This document shows, piece by piece, positions 33,433-43,445 of a stretch of 64,000 bases of DNA. Both the position numbers and the translations under genes were made by a program. The stretch's first letter is position 1. Each line of letters begins with the position of its first letter. Source of the stretch: an uncultured Naasia sp. (GTDB lineage: Bacteria; Actinomycetota; Actinomycetes; Actinomycetales; Microbacteriaceae). The stretch is from assembly GCA_913778905.1 (NCBI GenBank), contig CAJYYA010000006.1, positions 1-64,000 on the forward strand, read 5' to 3'. Below the pieces are notes generated by a model that worked only from the letters and a program-made list of their open reading frames with translations, ran no database searches and was not told the origin of the DNA.

Positions 33433-35499
33433 ATGTCCGACCTCCTGACCCCGGAGCTCGTGCTCCTCGATGTCGACCTGGGCGCGGAGCGCCAGGGCGT
33501 CATCCGCGCCCTCGCCGAGCGCGTCGTCGCCGCGGGGCGCGCGACCGACGCCGACGCCCTTTTCGCCGACGCCTGGGACCGCGAGTCCAAGGCCGACACG
33601 GGCGTGCCCGGCGGCATCGCCATCCCGCACTGCCGCTCCGCTGCCGTCACGACCGCCTCGCTCGCGATGGCCCGCCTCAGCAAGCCCGTCGACTTCGGCT
33701 CGGCTGACGCCCCGGCCGACCTGGTCTTCATGATCGCCGCGCCCGACGGAGCCCACCAGGACCACCTCGCGCTGCTCTCGAAGCTGGCGCGTTCGCTGAT
33801 CCTGCCCGAGTTCCTCGCGGACCTCCGCGCCGCGAAGGACGAGGCGGCCATCGTGGCGCTCGTCTCCGCCGCACTGAGCGAGGAGCCGGCTGCGCCCGCT
33901 GCCGCGGTTGCCGCGGCTCCCGCGGCTGCGGCCGCCGCGCCCACCAAGTACCTGGTCGGCGTCACCGCCTGCCCCACCGGTATCGCGCACACCTACATGG
34001 CGGCCGACGCTCTCGTCGCGGCCGCCAAGCGCGCCGGGGCCGAGCTCGTCGTCGAGACCCAGGGGTCGTCCGGAGCCACCCCGCTGGCACAGGACGTCAT
34101 CGACCGCGCCGACGCCGTCATCTTCGCCGTCGACGTGGATGTCCGCGACCGCGGCCGCTTCGCGGGCAAGCCGGTCGTCGAGGGCCCCGTCAAGCGCGGC
34201 GTCGACGCCCCTGACGCCATGGTCGCCGAGGCGATCACCGCTTCGACGGACCCGAACGCACGTCGCGTCGCCGGGGGAGCTGCCGCGGCGACCGCCAGCG
34301 CTTCCGCCGGCGACCAGCACTTCGGCCAGAAGCTCAAGCGCTGGCTGCTGACCGGTGTGAGCTACATGATCCCGTTCGTCGCCGGTGGCGGTCTGCTCAT
34401 CGCGCTGGGCTTCCTGCTCGGCGGGTACGAGATCGTCAAGACGCCGACCGACATCATCCTGGGCAACTCGTTCACCAACCTGCCCGCCGCGACCGAGAAC
34501 TCGCTATTCAACTTCGCGAACGGAACCAGCCTCGGCGTCTACCTGGGCGCGGTCTTCTTCTCCATCGGCGCCGCCTCCATGGGCTTCCTCGTGCCGGCTC
34601 TCGCGGGCTTCATCGCCTACGCGATCGCCGACCGCCCCGGTATCGCCCCCGGCTTCGTCGCGGGGGCCGTCAGCGGTCTCATGGGCGCCGGCTTCCTCGG
34701 CGGTCTCGTCGGTGGTCTGCTCGCCGGATTCATCGCCTGGGCCATCGGTCGCCTCAATGTGCCCCGCTGGCTCCGCGGCCTGATGCCGGTCGTGATCATC
34801 CCGCTCGTGGCCTCCATCGTGGCCTCCGGCCTCATGATCGTCGTCCTCGGCGGACCCATCGCCGGCCTGACCCTCGCGCTGAACGACTTCCTCGCCGGTC
34901 TCACAGGCGTCTCGGCGATCGTCCTCGGCATCATCCTCGGCGTCATGATGGCCGCCGACCTCGGTGGGCCCATCAACAAGGTCGCGTACTCCTTCGCAGT
35001 CGCCGGTCTGGGCGCCGCGACGCTGGCCAACCCCGCGCCGCTGCAGATCATGGCCGCCGTCATGGCAGCGGGCATGGTCCCGCCGCTCGCGCTGGCCCTC
35101 GCCACCACCCTCGACCGACGCCTCTTCTCGAAGGCGGAGCGCGAGAACGGCAAGGCCGCGTGGCTGCTCGGAGCCGCCTTCATCTCCGAGGGCGCCATCC
35201 CCTTCGCCGCGGCCGACCCGCTGCGCGTCATCCCCGCGGGCATCGTCGGCGGTGCGCTCACCGGCGCGATCTCGATGGCCGCGGGTGTGACCTCTCAGGC
35301 TCCGCACGGAGGAATCTTCGTATTCTTCGCCATCGGCAACCTCGCCATGTTCATCGTCGCGATCCTCGCCGGTACGGTCGTCTCGGCACTCCTGGTGATC
35401 GTGCTCAAGCGTTTCGTGCGCCGCCGTCCGATCGAGGCCGACGAGGATGTGGTCGTGCCGGTGACCGCTCCGGCTCCCGCCGTGGCCGCCACCGCCTGA
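33433..35499 (+). CDS. fruA: PTS fructose transporter subunit IIABC
   Basis: 688 residues from ATG 33433, preceded by GAAAGGAAG. Domain order IIA-IIB-IIC in one chain. IIA: phospho-His66 in GGIAIPHCRS. An Ala/Pro-rich linker (about 156-173). IIB: phospho-Cys180 in GVTACPTGIAHTYMAA. IIC: about nine membrane spans with FVAGGGLLIALGFLLGGYEI and DLGGPINKVAYSFAV. It imports and phosphorylates fructose to fructose-1-phosphate, taking phosphate from HPr encoded next. Confidence 0.97.
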   Translation: MSDLLTPELVLLDVDLGAERQGVIRALAERVVAAGRATDADALFADAWDRESKADTGVPGGIAIPHCRSAAVTTASLAMARLSKPVDFGSADAPADLVFMIAAPDGAHQDHLALLSKLARSLILPEFLADLRAAKDEAAIVALVSAALSEEPAAPAAAVAAAPAAAAAAPTKYLVGVTACPTGIAHTYMAADALVAAAKRAGAELVVETQGSSGATPLAQDVIDRADAVIFAVDVDVRDRGRFAGKPVVEGPVKRGVDAPDAMVAEAITASTDPNARRVAGGAAAATASASAGDQHFGQKLKRWLLTGVSYMIPFVAGGGLLIALGFLLGGYEIVKTPTDIILGNSFTNLPAATENSLFNFANGTSLGVYLGAVFFSIGAASMGFLVPALAGFIAYAIADRPGIAPGFVAGAVSGLMGAGFLGGLVGGLLAGFIAWAIGRLNVPRWLRGLMPVVIIPLVASIVASGLMIVVLGGPIAGLTLALNDFLAGLTGVSAIVLGIILGVMMAADLGGPINKVAYSFAVAGLGAATLANPAPLQIMAAVMAAGMVPPLALALATTLDRRLFSKAERENGKAAWLLGAAFISEGAIPFAAADPLRVIPAGIVGGALTGAISMAAGVTSQAPHGGIFVFFAIGNLAMFIVAILAGTVVSALLVIVLKRFVRRRPIEADEDVVVPVTAPAPAVAATA

Positions 35500-35547
35500 C
35501 CCGCCGTATCTCCTGAAGCCGAACACTCAAGAAGACAAGGAAGCTCA

Positions 35548-35814
35548 ATGCCCTCAGTCGACGCGACCATCGCCAGCTCCGCGGGTCTGCACGCCCGCCC
35601 CGCCTCGATCTTCATCGACGCCGTGAAGAAGCAGTCCGTTCCCGTCACCATCGCGAAGGGTGACGGCCGCCCGGCCGACGCCTCGAGCATCCTCTCGCTC
35701 ATGGCGCTGGGTGCTGGCAAGGGCGACGTCGTCACCCTCGCGGCCGAGGGCGAAGGAGCGGACGAGGCTCTCGCCGAGCTGAAGGCGCTCCTCGAGACCG
35801 ATCTCGACGCCTGA
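35548..35814 (+). CDS. ptsH: Phosphocarrier protein HPr
   Basis: 88 residues from ATG 35548, with AAGGAAG upstream. Phospho-His15 in GLHARPAS is intact. The regulatory region around residue 47 reads DASSILSLMALGAGKGD, close to the canonical Ser46 motif. HPr relays phosphate from EI to FruA and, from its central role, probably also to the beta-glucoside PTS and LicT at 46-49 kb. EI (ptsI) is not in the window. Confidence 0.95.
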   Translation: MPSVDATIASSAGLHARPASIFIDAVKKQSVPVTIAKGDGRPADASSILSLMALGAGKGDVVTLAAEGEGADEALAELKALLETDLDA

Positions 35815-35839
35815 CCCTTCACCGAAGCAGGCACTCGTA

Positions 35840-35885
35840 CGCCCAGCAGGCGGAGATCGCGCATTTCCGCCTGCTGGGCGTTCTT
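35840..35885 (+). terminator. Terminator of the fructose operon
   Basis: Perfect 15-bp arms CGCCCAGCAGGCGGA and TCCGCCTGCTGGGCG (35840-35880), followed by TTCTTCT. Confidence 0.88.
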
Positions 35886-36098
35886 CTGCCTGCTGACCGA
35901 AGGGGAACGGTTAGTGCGTCTTCGACTGGGTGGGTGAGCGGCGGATTGCGCCTGCCGGGGAGGGCCCTGGCGGGGTAGGATGCAAGAGGTGTGCGGTTTC
36001 GCGCGCCCTCTCTCGGCCGTGACCTAACGATGCTTCCGGCCGTCTCTCGCAGGTCTGCTCCACTTCTCACGGCGGGCCACACAAGAAGGATGTTCTCC

Positions 36099-38006
<1,908 letters not shown>

Positions 38007-38014
38007 CCCCTGGG

Positions 38015-38091
38015 TCGGATATTCCGGCAGAGACCGCACGTTCCGGCTAGGACTCCTAGCCGGAACGTGCGGGCCATGCCGGAACATCCGA
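38015..38091. repeat. Long palindrome after typA (77 bp)
   Basis: Nearly the whole 77 bp folds on itself: TCGGATATTCCGGCA...ACCGCACGTTCCGGCTAGG against CCTAGCCGGAACGTGCGGG...TGCCGGAACATCCGA, with one small internal bulge. The word TTCCGGC occurs twice per arm. Architecture (long arms, repeated inner word) resembles the palindromes at 23340 and 24412, but the sequence differs. No T-run. Confidence 0.8.
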
Positions 38092-38132
38092 TCTGGTGAG
38101 GGTTTCTCGAGACGGCGTGGAGCTGAGGTGCC

Positions 38133-38138
38133 TACCCT
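38133..38138 (+). promoter_or_regulatory. Leaderless -10 box of the lipoprotein gene
   Basis: TACCCT, 7-nt gap, ATG 38146. Confidence 0.6.
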
Positions 38139-38145
38139 TGTGGGC

Positions 38146-38607
38146 ATGACCTCAGCTCTGCGCCGTCTCGTCGTCTCCGGAGTCCTCGCGACCGCCCTGG
38201 CGGTTCCGCTCGCCGGGTGTTCGGGGAGTTCGCCGATCGACAACCTCGTGGGCGGAGCCGTGGACAGGGCGATCGAGGACATCGTTCCCGAGGGCCTCGA
38301 CCTGACGACCGACGGACAACTGCCAGAAGGCTTCCCGAGCGCGGTGCCGCTCGTCGACGGCCAGGTCATCGGAGGGGCGGCGGGTGCAGGAGCCGGATGG
38401 ACCGCGATCATCCAGCCCGGGAGTGCCGACACGTTCGCGACCGCCGAGACGAAGCTGACCGACGCGGGGTTCACCGTCAACGCGTCGAACTCCGACACCG
38501 GGAGCGCGTTCGGGTCGTATTCGGGCAGCGGCTACAACGTGCAGCTGACCTATTCCACTGACGGGGACGGCGTGGTGACCGCGGTGTACGTGGTGACGCC
38601 GCAGTAG
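38146..38607 (+). CDS. Small lipoprotein of unknown function
   Basis: 153 residues from ATG 38146, preferred over GTG 38128 because of the leaderless -10 box. Signal peptide with a lipobox ending VPLAGC near residue 25, then a beta-rich domain of about 125 residues with GWTAIIQPGSADTFATAETK and two GSGYNVQLTYS-type strands. No family was recognised. Alternating Gly/Ser strands and lack of catalytic residues suggest a binding or structural role on the outer face of the membrane. Isolated gene. Confidence 0.75.
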   Translation: MTSALRRLVVSGVLATALAVPLAGCSGSSPIDNLVGGAVDRAIEDIVPEGLDLTTDGQLPEGFPSAVPLVDGQVIGGAAGAGAGWTAIIQPGSADTFATAETKLTDAGFTVNASNSDTGSAFGSYSGSGYNVQLTYSTDGDGVVTAVYVVTPQ

Positions 38608-38619
38608 CGAGCCGGTGCG

Positions 38620-38790
38620 CGGGCGCTCTCGATACGGCCTGGCGGCCTACTCGAGCCGTCTCGGTACGCTTCGCTACTCGACGTCCGGTAGGAGGACACC
38701 GCCGAGACCCGATGCCGAGCTCACGAGCCGCGGGGATAGCGGAAGTCGAGTAGCGGCGTGTCGAGGCCCTCCCTCCGGCAGGCGCCGCCC
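38620..38790. repeat. Family B repeat array 1
   Basis: Contains GCTCTCGATACGGCCTGG, CTACTCGAGCCGTCTCGGTA, GCTACTCGACGTCCG and, inverted, GTCGAGTAGCGGCGTGTCGA. Lies between the convergent lipoprotein and efeB genes. Confidence 0.85.
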
Positions 38791-38797
38791 TCGAAGG

Positions 38798-40138
38798 TCA
38801 AGCGAAGAGGGTCTCGCCGACCCAGCCGCCCTCGGATGCCCCCGGAGGGATGGCGAAGAGCGCCGAACCGACATGCTTGATGTACTCGTTGAGATTGTCG
38901 CGGGCGAGGTTCTTCTGCACGGTGATGAACTGCTGCGGCGACCGCTGGTAGCTCATGAAGAACAGCCCGGCGTTGAGGCGACCGAGCTGGTCGTTGCCGT
39001 CGACGTAGTTGTACCCTCGGCGCAGAAGCCGGATGCCGCCGTTGACGTCCGGATGCGCCAGGCGCACGTGGGCCCCCTTGTCGATGAGCGGCTGGCCCGC
39101 CGCGCCCGTCGCCGCGAGATCGATGGGCGTGAACTCGGTGCCGCCGGACAGTGGTGCGCCCGCGCCTTTGCTGCGCCCGATGACGCGCTCCTGCTCACCG
39201 AGCTGCGAGCGGTCCCAGGTCTCGATGATCATGCGCACTCGGCGCACCACCAGGTAGGACCCTCCCGTCAACCACGCGCTCCCGTCGCCGGCCTGCACCC
39301 AGACGCCGTCGTCGATCGCCTGCGTCTCTTCCGCCTTGAGGTTCGCGGTGCCGTCTTTGAAACCGAAGAGGTTGCGAGCCGTGACCTGCGAGGTGGAGGT
39401 CGACGATGTGCGGCCGAATCCGAGCTGGGACCAGCGCAGACTCGCCCGGCCGAAGGCGATGCGGCTCAGGTTGCGGACCGCGTGCACGGCGACTTGTGGG
39501 TCGTCGGCGCACGCCTGAATACAGAGGTCGCCTCCCGTCGCGCCCGGCTCGAGCGCGTCGCCCGCGAAGCGGGGGAGCGGCTCGAGTTCCGCCGGCTTGG
39601 CCGAGGCGATGCCGAATCGGTCGATCCCGGATGCGTCCGTGAAGAGGGTGGGGCCGAAGCCGATGGTGATCGTGAGGCCTGCGGCCGGGAGGTCGAGGGC
39701 CTCCCCGGTGTCTTCGGGTGGAGCGAACTCGGATCCGCCGACGGCGCCCGTGTCGCCGATCTCGGCTCCGCGGGTCATTCTGGCGGCGGCAGCCGACCAG
39801 TCCTGCAGCAGGCTGATCAGGTCGTCGCGGGTCGCACCCGACGCCATGTCGAACGCCGCGAAGTGCAGGCGGTCCTGCGCAGGAGTGACGATGCCGGCCT
39901 GATGTTCGCCGGCGAAGGGATAGACGCGTGTCGAGTCGACCCCCGACGAGGCGGCCGCCGACGAAGCGATGGCCGCCCCCGCTCCACCGCCGACGGCGAC
40001 GCCGGCGGCTCCGGCGCCGAACAAGCCCAGCAGGCCACGCCGCGAGATCCCACGGGGCGTCTCATCGGCCGTGGCGGGATCTCCGGGGGTCTGCGACGCC
40101 GCCCCGGGAGTGGGGTCCTCGTCGGCGGTGCGGCTCAT
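38798..40138 (-). CDS. efeB: Deferrochelatase/dye-decolorising peroxidase EfeB
   Basis: 446 residues from ATG 40138, whose first base overlaps the efeO stop. Tat signal: ISRRGLLGLFGAGAAGVAVG with the twin arginine. DyP-type peroxidase fold: GFKDGTANLKAEET carries the catalytic GxxDG motif, and KGAHVRLAHPDVNGG holds the heme-ligand histidine region. Exported folded via the Tat pathway; proposed to release iron from heme and/or oxidise Fe2+ for EfeU. Last gene of efeU-efeO-efeB. Confidence 0.93.
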   Translation of the reverse strand: MSRTADEDPTPGAASQTPGDPATADETPRGISRRGLLGLFGAGAAGVAVGGGAGAAIASSAAASSGVDSTRVYPFAGEHQAGIVTPAQDRLHFAAFDMASGATRDDLISLLQDWSAAAARMTRGAEIGDTGAVGGSEFAPPEDTGEALDLPAAGLTITIGFGPTLFTDASGIDRFGIASAKPAELEPLPRFAGDALEPGATGGDLCIQACADDPQVAVHAVRNLSRIAFGRASLRWSQLGFGRTSSTSTSQVTARNLFGFKDGTANLKAEETQAIDDGVWVQAGDGSAWLTGGSYLVVRRVRMIIETWDRSQLGEQERVIGRSKGAGAPLSGGTEFTPIDLAATGAAGQPLIDKGAHVRLAHPDVNGGIRLLRRGYNYVDGNDQLGRLNAGLFFMSYQRSPQQFITVQKNLARDNLNEYIKHVGSALFAIPPGASEGGWVGETLFA

Positions 40139-41367
40139 CACTGGGCCAAGACGACCGAGGTGAGCTGCGAGAGCGGCTCGGAGAGCGCGTTGACAGCATC
40201 CGACAGCTCGGCACGCTGAGCGTCATCGACGGTGTCGTAGGACACGAAGCCGGTCTCGAGCGAGCCGTACTTCGCGAGCAGTGCGTTGAGCTCGTCGAAG
40301 CGGGTGTGGATGGTCCCGGTCAGCTTCTTCCCCGTGTCGGAGGTGTTCGCCAGTCGTTCGACGTTGCCGAACGCGACCTCGGCACCCTGCACGTTGGCAG
40401 CGAAGTCCGACAGGTCGGTGTGCGACCACCAGTCCTCCTCGCCCGTGATCTTGCCCTTGGCGACCTCGTCGAGCAGACCGATGGAGCCGTTGCTGATGTC
40501 GCCCAGCGAGACGGTGAAATCGGGAGCCGAGACGAGGTCGTAGAGCTCCTTCACGTTCTCGTTCAGCTTGGCGGCGAACTCGGCCCGCTGCTCGGGGGTC
40601 GACGGAGCCCAGTCGAGCGTCGCGCTCGTGCCGTCGGAGTTGAGGGCGCCCGCGGCCGGCTGCCAGAGGTCTTTCTCGATGCGGTGGAACCCGGTCCAGT
40701 CGAGCCCCTCCGCGACGGCGTCGACCTCGCGGTAGTCGATCTCGGGGTCGAGGTCGCCGAAGGCCTCCGCGGTGGGCTCGATGCGCTCGTATGGCACGCG
40801 GGCCTTCGCGAAGAGCGCGCGCGCCGTCTCGTCGTCGCCCGCGACGTAGGCGTCCGTCAGCTGCTGTGTCAGGGGAAGCAGCTCGCCCGCTTGGGACTTG
40901 ATGTAGGCGACGTAGTCGCTCACGGCCTGGTCGGCGAGGGCCTGGCGGTCGGCGGAGAGCTTCAAAGCTTCTCCCGTCACGGTGAATTCCGCCAGCCCGA
41001 CCGGGGCCCCGATGAGCTGGAACTTGCAGGCCGTGTAGTAGGTCCCCGGCTCGAGCTGCGCCGTGTAGTCGACCGTCTGGCCGGGGGTGACGTTCTCCTT
41101 CTCGCCGACGATGCGGAGCTTGTCCGACGCCAGGATCTCGAACTCGTTGACGTCCGTGCCGCTGTTGGTGAGCGAGAATGTCACGCTTCCGGCGGTCGCC
41201 TGAGCGGCCGAGACCGCGCACGTGTCGTCCTTGATGTTGACCGAGAGTGTCGACCCGCCCTGCGCGGCGGGGGAGTTGGGCACGCACCCGGCCAGAGCGA
41301 GCGCGAGAACGCCGGCGAGGGTCGCACCGACGACGGGACGGCGGAGGAAGGGGCTGAACGTGGACAT
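40138..41367 (-). CDS. efeO: Iron uptake protein EfeO (cupredoxin plus M75 domains)
   Basis: 409 residues from ATG 41367. Lipoprotein signal with LALALAGC (Cys28), unlike the E. coli periplasmic protein. N-terminal cupredoxin domain (VNIKDDTCAVSAAQATAGSV, TYYTACKFQ), then the M75 imelysin-like domain with the metal-binding HxxE motif in WTGFHRIEKDLW. Presents iron to the EfeU permease at the outer face of the membrane. Middle gene of the efe operon. Confidence 0.93.
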   Translation of the reverse strand: MSTFSPFLRRPVVGATLAGVLALALAGCVPNSPAAQGGSTLSVNIKDDTCAVSAAQATAGSVTFSLTNSGTDVNEFEILASDKLRIVGEKENVTPGQTVDYTAQLEPGTYYTACKFQLIGAPVGLAEFTVTGEALKLSADRQALADQAVSDYVAYIKSQAGELLPLTQQLTDAYVAGDDETARALFAKARVPYERIEPTAEAFGDLDPEIDYREVDAVAEGLDWTGFHRIEKDLWQPAAGALNSDGTSATLDWAPSTPEQRAEFAAKLNENVKELYDLVSAPDFTVSLGDISNGSIGLLDEVAKGKITGEEDWWSHTDLSDFAANVQGAEVAFGNVERLANTSDTGKKLTGTIHTRFDELNALLAKYGSLETGFVSYDTVDDAQRAELSDAVNALSEPLSQLTSVVLAQ

Positions 41368-41438
41368 GCTGCTCCAGAGACAGGTGTGCGGTGGAAGGGA
41401 AGGGAAGCCCGCGCCGTCGGAAGCGTCCCGGGGTGTGA

Positions 41439-42302
41439 TCAGGTCGTGGCGGGCGCCGCGGTGACGGCCCTGCGCGTCGGACGGTTCCCGCCGCGCGCAC
41501 GGATGAGGAAGGCGGTCATCGCGACCACCAGGTAGGCGCCCCAGGCGAGGATCTGCAGCCAGGTGGGCTCGGCCGTGAAGTTGAAGACGCCGCCCAGCAG
41601 GGCGCCGTACCAGCTGGACGGAGGCACGATGTCGCCCAGCGAGAAGGCGGCCTGTCCCCAGCCGGGGAGCACGCCGGCCTCCTGCAGGTCGCCGATCGCG
41701 TAGAGCAGCACTCCCGCCGCGACGACGACGAGGAACGCGCCGGTCCAGGTGAAGAAGCGCCCGAGGTCGATCCGGACGAACCCCCGGTAGATGAGCCAGG
41801 CGATCAGGACTGCTGTCACGATGCCGAGGAGCGCACCCATGGTCGTGGCGATGGTCTGGCCCTGAGGTCCTACGGTCGCCCACATGAAGAGAGCGGTCTC
41901 GATACCTTCTCGCCCCACGCTGACGACGCCCAGCACCACCAGCCCGATACCGGATCCCGCCACTGCCGCGTCGAGCTTGGAGTGCAGCTCCGTCTTCATG
42001 GACCGGGCGTGCCCGCTCATCCAGAAGATCATCCAGGTCACGAGGCCCACAGCGAGCAGCGACAGCGTTCCGCCCAGGATCTCCTGGGCCTGGAAGCTCA
42101 TGCCGTAGGGGCCGTAGGTGAGGATCGCCGCGGTGACGACTGACGCAGCGACGGCGAGGCCGATGCCGAACCACAGGCGGGGGAGGACGTCGCGTCGTCC
42201 GATCTTGTGGATGTAGGCCACGAGGATGCCGACGATGAGTCCGGCTTCGAGGCCTTCGCGGAGGCCGATCAGGTAGGTCGCGAGCAACAGGTCCTTCTTC
42301 AC
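41439..42302 (-). CDS. efeU: Iron permease EfeU (FTR1 family)
   Basis: 287 residues from GTG 42302. Seven hydrophobic segments. Two REGLE-type motifs that bind Fe3+ are visible: LREGLEAGL (about residues 14-22) and VGREGIETALF. It imports iron across the cytoplasmic membrane with EfeO and EfeB. First gene of the operon; a DtxR-type box lies 14-31 bp upstream of the start. Confidence 0.93.
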   Translation of the reverse strand: MKKDLLLATYLIGLREGLEAGLIVGILVAYIHKIGRRDVLPRLWFGIGLAVAASVVTAAILTYGPYGMSFQAQEILGGTLSLLAVGLVTWMIFWMSGHARSMKTELHSKLDAAVAGSGIGLVVLGVVSVGREGIETALFMWATVGPQGQTIATTMGALLGIVTAVLIAWLIYRGFVRIDLGRFFTWTGAFLVVVAAGVLLYAIGDLQEAGVLPGWGQAAFSLGDIVPPSSWYGALLGGVFNFTAEPTWLQILAWGAYLVVAMTAFLIRARGGNRPTRRAVTAAPATT

Positions 42303-42315
42303 GTACTGACGATGT

Positions 42316-42333
42316 GGTTAGGCTCACCTAACT
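42316..42333 (-). promoter_or_regulatory. DtxR/IdeR iron box before efeU
   Basis: On the minus strand this reads TAGTTAGGTGAGCCTAACC, close to the DtxR consensus TTAGGTTAGCCTAACC. Position just upstream of efeU predicts repression of efeUOB by the iron-loaded regulator. Confidence 0.88.
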
Positions 42334-42395
42334 ACGACTGGTGAGCGTAGACCTGAGGAGTGCTCCGTGTCCAGCCGCCCGCGGCCGGCGGCGGT

Positions 42396-42401
42396 TAGGC
42401 T
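42396..42401 (+). promoter_or_regulatory. Leaderless -10 box of the membrane protein gene at 42408
   Basis: TAGGCT, 6-nt gap, GTG 42408. Confidence 0.65.
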
Positions 42402-42407
42402 CGAGGC

Positions 42408-42896
42408 GTGGATGCCCCCGTCGCGACGGAACCGACTTCCGAGGTCGACGTGTACCGCCCGTCCGTCGTGACCCGTATCGCGGAAGGGCTGACCTCGCTG
42501 GTCCTCGGCGTGACCGTCGGCGGGATCGGGACGTTCGCGCACCAGTTGAGCTGGTCGGGACTGGGCTTCCCGTTCCCGATCGGCCTCGTCGCCGCACTCA
42601 TCGCGGTCGCGGCCATGGTGGTCGGGGTGCGCATCATCTTCGAGTCGCGGACCTACGCCGGCATCGCGGCGGCCGGGATCGTCGGTGCCGTCGCCGTGCT
42701 CGCGCTCCCCGGCGTGAACGATTCCGCCCTCTTCCCGGACAGCCTGGTCTCGACGGTGTGGGCCATCGGACCGACGGTCATCGCGATCGTCGCGTTGGCC
42801 TGGCCGCGACTGCCGTCGCCGGTCCGGTGGCAGCCCCCGGCGGACGCGGCGGCACCCGCTCACGGAGAAGCGTCAGGCTCATCGCGCGACGAATGA
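42408..42896 (+). CDS. Four-helix membrane protein, unknown function
   Basis: 162 residues from GTG 42408. A polar N-terminus of about 25 residues, then four hydrophobic segments (about 28-48, 52-75, 80-98, 111-132) and an Ala/Pro-rich tail. Such small membrane proteins beside fdxA are frequent in Microbacteriaceae, but I do not recognise a named family. Own leaderless promoter; divergent from the efe operon, 105 bp between starts. Confidence 0.78.
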   Translation: MDAPVATEPTSEVDVYRPSVVTRIAEGLTSLVLGVTVGGIGTFAHQLSWSGLGFPFPIGLVAALIAVAAMVVGVRIIFESRTYAGIAAAGIVGAVAVLALPGVNDSALFPDSLVSTVWAIGPTVIAIVALAWPRLPSPVRWQPPADAAAPAHGEASGSSRDE

Positions 42897-42955
42897 AATA
42901 CTGGGGAATGGAGGGAGCATTCCGTGCGCCCCCGCTGTGAAAGGACCGTGCACGC

Positions 42956-43285
42956 ATGACCTATGTGATCGCCCTGCCCTGTGTCGACGTCAAGGACCGC
43001 GCGTGCATCGACGAGTGTCCTGTCGACTGCATCTACGAGGGCGACCGCATGCTCTACATCCACCCGGATGAATGCGTCGACTGCGGAGCGTGCGAACCGG
43101 TCTGCCCCGTCGAGGCCATCTACTACGAGGATGACCTGCCTGATCAGTGGGCTGATTACTACAAGGCCAACGTCGAGTTCTTCGATGACCTCGGCTCTCC
43201 CGGTGGCGCAGCGAAGGTGGGCGTCATCCACAAGGATCACTCCGTCGTCACGGCTCTCCCGCCGCAGGCTGAACCATCTCACTGA
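42956..43285 (+). CDS. fdxA: Seven-iron ferredoxin FdxA
   Basis: 109 residues from ATG 42956, with GAAAGGAC upstream. Cluster ligands: first set in [20 protein letters not shown] (a 3Fe-4S plus 4Fe-4S pattern), second in [19 protein letters not shown]-terminal extension rich in Asp/Trp typical of actinobacterial FdxA. Electron carrier in the cytoplasm. In many relatives fdxA is followed by dapC; here the next gene is gltA. Confidence 0.95.
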   Translation: MTYVIALPCVDVKDRACIDECPVDCIYEGDRMLYIHPDECVDCGACEPVCPVEAIYYEDDLPDQWADYYKANVEFFDDLGSPGGAAKVGVIHKDHSVVTALPPQAEPSH

Positions 43286-43445
43286 CCGTCCCCGAGTGGG
43301 TGATTGTGGGATGAGTCCCACGAAACGCGTCCACTGCTGTGCGATGCAACGATTGCCGCTCAGACGAATTAGGCTGTAGCTCGTTCGCCTTGAGGCCAGA
43401 AGTCACGGGCGTCAGGATTCCAGCCACATGCTAGAAGGAGGCGTC

